Source: a virus
Length of the DNA: 64,000 nucleotides
IMG/VR virus record: IMGVR_UViG_3300017971_000276
Location: 1 to 64,000 of that record
Reading direction: 5' to 3' (one strand)
The notes under the pieces were generated by a model that was not told the origin of the DNA, did no database searches, and worked only from the letters and a program-made list of their open reading frames with translations. Every line of letters starts with the position of its first letter. Within the stretch, counting starts at the first letter, position 1. Positions 61,792 through 64,000 of this stretch are shown here, in pieces. The position numbers were made by a program, and so were the translations under genes.

Positions 61792-63754
61792 CATTTTAAA
61801 AATCATGCCCGCAGTTCAGGCAAGGCAACTGGCTGATTTATTGCAAGACTTACAGTCTAAAGGTACTGTTAGGAATGCAGAAGAATATAAGACTAAATTA
61901 CAAGAACTATCTGTCATAGTAAACGATGCCGTTCCTCAGCCTTCGTTTGAACAAGTCCGTGCTTTAGTCTGGAATCTTTGTTCCTCTGATGCTCACAACG
62001 CTATGATGCAAGCTTTTAAGAATGACCTTGAAGCTGCATTCTTGCAGGTAGATGAGATCGGAGAAAAGCTTGATGATCATAATGAACTTCTGATGAAGAA
62101 CATGATGTCTGACCTTGAACGTGCGCTTGACGAACAAGAGAATCATATTAGAAAGCTAGAATGGCTTGCTGATCAGAGCAACGAATTTACTTATGTCTTG
62201 GTTAATTCTTTTACTTCTTCTTCTTTGCTTCATGTCTCTAGAACAGAATCTAATGCAGACTCTTTGTATTTTGACAATCGTACATATAAACAAAAAACAT
62301 CTGTAGAGCTTCCTTCTGCCACTGTCTCTGAGAGAGGGAATAAACTTATGTTAGATGTTTCTGTGGATCCAGTCATTAAACCTGTTGGGGTAAAACTTCA
62401 CACTGACCAATATTCTTATGCCACTGAAGTCAGTGTTGATATTGACAACCCGATCACAAATACAATAGACGGAGAACGTGGAACGTTTTGGTTTAAGAAT
62501 ACATATACAAAAAATAAAGTTCCAAAAGTATCTACTGTCCTGGAATTTGATTTAGGAAGAGGTACTGATGTTAATTACATCATTGTTGAGGGAGCGACAC
62601 AAGAGCCATTTTTTGTTGAAAGGATCGAGGGCATCTCTCCTGGTGGACATCGGATAAGTCTGAAGTCAACAAGTATAGAAGTAAACGGAAAAACAAGAAT
62701 AGATTTTGATCGTTCGTTTGTACAATCTGTTAAGGTTTTCTTTGCGGTTTATACTTATCACAAAGTAGACTATTGGACTCCTAAAGATACAGATGTGCAC
62801 GATGCCTTTGACTCTTCAAATAGATATGATCGCCTTAAACGAAAAGATTCTTTAGCCGCAGTCTCAAGGGAGGCTTTGTCTTCAGAGTCCTTGGCTGACT
62901 TGTGTAATGTTCCTGTTCCTGTATCAAAACAAGTCAATGCCCACCGCTATACTTTTGCATTGGATAATGTTTGGTTTGGTAATGATCTTTATAAAGATTC
63001 TGGTATCTTTGTATCAAAGCCGTTAAAGATAACCAATATTGGGTCCTTGGCTGTACGTGTTGATGAAGAAGTTCAATCTGGTGTTACACAAGACACTATC
63101 GAATATGAAATTATTAAAATAGACAAGGCCCCTAAATATAAAGAAACAAAATTTCCAATCCCTAAACTTAATCAAACATCTGTTGTGAGCGAAAGACTTG
63201 TCCTTACTAAAAGAGAATCTGCTTCTGTGAAAAATGATGTTGGAATGCTTAGGTTCTGTCCTTATATCCCTAGCGATTGGTCTTCCTCATATGCTGATCC
63301 AATTGTTGTATATGAGAATGGTCGAGAGTTAAATGCAGGAACAGAATGGGAGTTCGCTTTTGCAGAAGAAACTGCTGTAAATGGGACTCTTGATTGGAAA
63401 ACTGTATTTACACAAGCTGTAGATTTCTCTAACTTTACATTAACGCCTCCTAAGATGTGGATCAAAATAAACAATGCCAAACTGAATGACGTCTATACTG
63501 TAGACTATACTCCTAGAACAAGCGATTATAATATTAATGAAGCAGGAACTAACGAACAAGAAACAGTTTGGCTTGATGCGGACAAGACTGTGTATCTAGA
63601 GAATGGTGGCCGAGTATACTTTAAGAGAGAAGATCCAGATGTTACAATAGATTCTGAGATATATTTACAGATCACCTTAAGACGGAATAAGGCATCTCAG
63701 GCATCTACCCCAGAACTATATGAATATGCAGTACTAGCTGCTAGTTATGATTAG
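61766..63754 (+). CDS. Tail appendage/baseplate structural protein
   Basis: 662 residues. The start at 61766 inside the previous gene is supported by an AGGAGAGGAG site just upstream. Residues 1-150 are helical with a coiled coil (LDDHNELLMKNMMSDLERALDEQ), and the rest is beta-rich with jelly-roll-like segments (VSTVLEFDLGRGTDVNYIIV, RISLKSTSIEVNG), which recall carbohydrate-binding modules. Such layout suits a fiber or baseplate protein with an N-terminal trimerisation region. No precise family is recognised. Confidence 0.55.
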   Translation: MATSKYLNSILKIMPAVQARQLADLLQDLQSKGTVRNAEEYKTKLQELSVIVNDAVPQPSFEQVRALVWNLCSSDAHNAMMQAFKNDLEAAFLQVDEIGEKLDDHNELLMKNMMSDLERALDEQENHIRKLEWLADQSNEFTYVLVNSFTSSSLLHVSRTESNADSLYFDNRTYKQKTSVELPSATVSERGNKLMLDVSVDPVIKPVGVKLHTDQYSYATEVSVDIDNPITNTIDGERGTFWFKNTYTKNKVPKVSTVLEFDLGRGTDVNYIIVEGATQEPFFVERIEGISPGGHRISLKSTSIEVNGKTRIDFDRSFVQSVKVFFAVYTYHKVDYWTPKDTDVHDAFDSSNRYDRLKRKDSLAAVSREALSSESLADLCNVPVPVSKQVNAHRYTFALDNVWFGNDLYKDSGIFVSKPLKITNIGSLAVRVDEEVQSGVTQDTIEYEIIKIDKAPKYKETKFPIPKLNQTSVVSERLVLTKRESASVKNDVGMLRFCPYIPSDWSSSYADPIVVYENGRELNAGTEWEFAFAEETAVNGTLDWKTVFTQAVDFSNFTLTPPKMWIKINNAKLNDVYTVDYTPRTSDYNINEAGTNEQETVWLDADKTVYLENGGRVYFKREDPDVTIDSEIYLQITLRRNKASQASTPELYEYAVLAASYD

Positions 63755-63762
63755 GAGAAAGA

Positions 63763-64000
63763 ATGGCCAATAAGCATCTTACAGTTCCACCTAATGAGGT
63801 AGCACTAGCACGGCTTAAAGTCCTCCTTGAGTCTGTAAATGATCTCTATCATTCTGGAGACATGGTTCTTGAGTCTAATATTGTTTCTTCCTATCATGAA
63901 GCCTTAAATTTATTTTATGAATCTCTTGATAGTTCTATCCTTGGTTCTGTTATGAAGATTTATAAGGGGGCTCCTGCTGACCCTGCTACTTATAATATTT
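63763..64000 (+). CDS. Partial hypothetical protein, cut by the window end
   Basis: An open frame of 79 codons runs from ATG at 63763, preceded by TAGGAG (63752-63757), to the end of the window without a stop. It begins MANKHLTVPPNEVALARLKV. The visible part is helical with no recognised domain. It follows the gene at 61766 by 8 bases. Confidence 0.6.
   Translation, partial: MANKHLTVPPNEVALARLKVLLESVNDLYHSGDMVLESNIVSSYHEALNLFYESLDSSILGSVMKIYKGAPADPATYNI

Noticed and set aside
1-64000. tRNA genes, CRISPR arrays and insertion sequences
   Set aside because: No cloverleaf, regularly spaced repeats or transposase motif were noticed on reading; a tRNAscan-type search was not possible.

Overview
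This window is a continuous virion-structure block of a large contractile-tailed phage (Caudoviricetes, myovirus morphology). Every supported gene lies on the + strand. The DNA is AT-rich and genes are packed almost without gaps; at least 13 junctions use a TAATG stop/start overlap. Strong AAGGAGG-type ribosome binding sites precede many genes. The host cannot be named from this sequence. The block fills the whole window and runs off the right edge, so the genome is probably large.

Layout. 1-2.2 kb: leader with a candidate promoter, then an Hsp20-type small heat-shock protein, a membrane-anchored coiled-coil protein, a small unknown, a rearranged relative of the tail tube protein, and a GroES-like co-chaperonin. 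2.2-10 kb: DNA packaging genes (an ATPase-only relative of the terminase, a Zn-binding candidate small subunit, the full terminase large subunit). Between them lie a 943-residue protein with nuclease-like, possible ADP-ribosyltransferase-like and kinase-like domains, and two glycine-rich membrane-active-looking proteins. 10-21 kb: small head genes, a portal fused to a Mu gpF-type domain, a prohead protease with a nested scaffold start, a major accessory structural protein, the HK97-fold major capsid protein and a strong terminator. 21-30 kb: head-tail connectors, tail sheath, three tandem tube-fold proteins and two tail-assembly-chaperone-like proteins. 30-46.5 kb: three giant proteins. The first, in the tape-measure position, carries a 388-residue LAGLIDADG-type intein. 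The second has a DxDxD motif resembling the catalytic loop of double-psi beta-barrel RNA polymerases. The third is a baseplate hub carrying an M15-type peptidase domain. 46.5-64 kb: baseplate wedge (gp25-like, J-like), several large Ig-like or fibronectin-like tail proteins, a fiber with an S74 self-cleaving chaperone domain, a DUF1617-like protein and further probable tail appendage genes.

How it fits together. Packaging, head, neck, tail and baseplate genes follow assembly order. Large enzyme-bearing proteins sit where virion-packaged, injected proteins are usual, which suggests a phage that delivers enzymatic cargo with its DNA. Regulation visible in the sequence consists of a few extended -10 promoters (TGnTATAAT), including one inside the portal gene, a terminator that would reduce transcription after the capsid gene, and extensive translational coupling. 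No tRNA, CRISPR array, insertion sequence or replication gene was seen.
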